Below are positions 6,587 to 6,685 of a DNA stretch of 6,685 nucleotides, one piece after another (within the stretch, counting starts at the first letter, position 1; the number at the start of each line of letters is the position of its first letter). A model generated the notes under the pieces. The model searched no databases. It had not been told where the DNA came from and was given only the letters and a program-made list of their open reading frames with translations. Made by a program: the position numbers and the translations under genes. This DNA comes from Prevotellaceae bacterium. Its GTDB lineage: Bacteria > Bacteroidota > Bacteroidia > Bacteroidales > UBA932. The stretch is from assembly GCA_031290755.1 (NCBI GenBank), contig JAITMY010000101.1, positions 1-6,685 of the forward strand, given 5' to 3'.

Positions 6587-6617
6587 TTGCACGGCAAGGG
6601 AATTTGTCGTATCTTTA
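6587..6617 (+). promoter_or_regulatory. Second promoter-like site at the edge of the repeat tract
   Basis: TTG at 6587-6589 lies 20 nt before TATCTTTA at 6610-6617, which matches the -7 consensus except for the final G. The -33 part is inside a small inverted repeat, CTTGC-ACG-GCAAG (6586-6598). The last A of the -7 box is the first base of the repeat tract. Spacing is good; the last-base mismatch lowers confidence. Confidence 0.5.
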
Positions 6618-6685
6618 CAGCACAGCACAGCACAGCACAGCACAGCACAGCACAGCACAGCACAGCACAGCACAGCACAGCACAG
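6617..6685. repeat. Pentanucleotide microsatellite (ACAGC)n, at least 13.8 copies
   Basis: An uninterrupted 5-bp repeat fills 69 bases and continues to the last base of the window, so its true length is unknown. There are no imperfect copies. Five is not a multiple of three, so copy-number changes by slippage would shift any reading frame crossing it. It would likewise change leader length in steps of 5 nt if it lies in an untranslated region. No stop codon occurs within the repeat in any forward frame. Confidence 0.97.

Larger units (their letters stand above)
6439..6685. other. AT-rich region without a confirmed gene
   Basis: No recognisable protein is encoded here. A frame from ATG 6552 on the plus strand (starting M-P-K-L-L-I-N-S) stays open to the window end, where the 5-bp repeat would be read as Q-H-S-T-A over and over. 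It resembles no family I know, and a second promoter-like site lies inside it, so it is probably leader sequence of a gene beyond the edge. The stretch holds two promoter-like sites, two small palindromes and the terminal repeat tract. Confidence 0.6.

Noticed and set aside
6552..6685. Start of a protein-coding gene from ATG 6552
   Set aside because: The frame is open, but it resembles no family, contains a promoter-like site and becomes a pure Q-H-S-T-A repeat. It is not called as a gene.

Overview
The window looks like a GC-rich chromosome of a Bacteroidota (Bacteroidales-like) bacterium. The main evidence is the set of promoters: four close matches to the Bacteroidetes -7 element TAnnTTTG lie just upstream of genes or at the end of the window, and starts usually lack a Shine-Dalgarno sequence. 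The MutS sequence (Walker A reading GPNMAGKSA) also fits this phylum. A 2-hydroxyacyl-CoA dehydratase activase-type protein suggests, but does not prove, anaerobic metabolism.

Layout. (1) Positions 1-234, minus strand: the N-terminal 78 codons of a dihydrodipicolinate synthase / N-acetylneuraminate lyase family protein, cut by the window edge. (2) 235-550: a divergent intergenic region with a promoter at each end, a 10-bp-stem GC-rich hairpin and a striking array of 23-bp palindromic repeats. (3) 551-3061, plus strand: an 836-residue activase-related protein that has the Cys-rich, DUF2229-like and COG3581-like parts but none of the BcrAD/BadFG ATPase domains usually fused in front. (4) 3068-5698: a complete mutS only 6 nt downstream, almost certainly in the same transcript. 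(5) 5768-6401: an MntA-HepT (nucleotidyltransferase / HEPN) toxin-antitoxin pair with its own promoter and much lower GC, closed by a 12-bp-stem hairpin right after the hepT stop. (6) 6439-6685: AT-rich sequence with no confirmed gene. It has two promoter-like sites, the first overlapped by a perfect palindrome, and ends in at least 13.8 copies of a 5-bp repeat that runs off the window.

The genes form three units: the leftward lyase-family gene, the rightward activase-like/mutS operon, and a probably acquired toxin-antitoxin cassette inserted after mutS. The most unusual points are the activase-like protein without its ATPase, the palindromic array with one linker inverted, and the pentanucleotide repeat that starts inside a -7 box.
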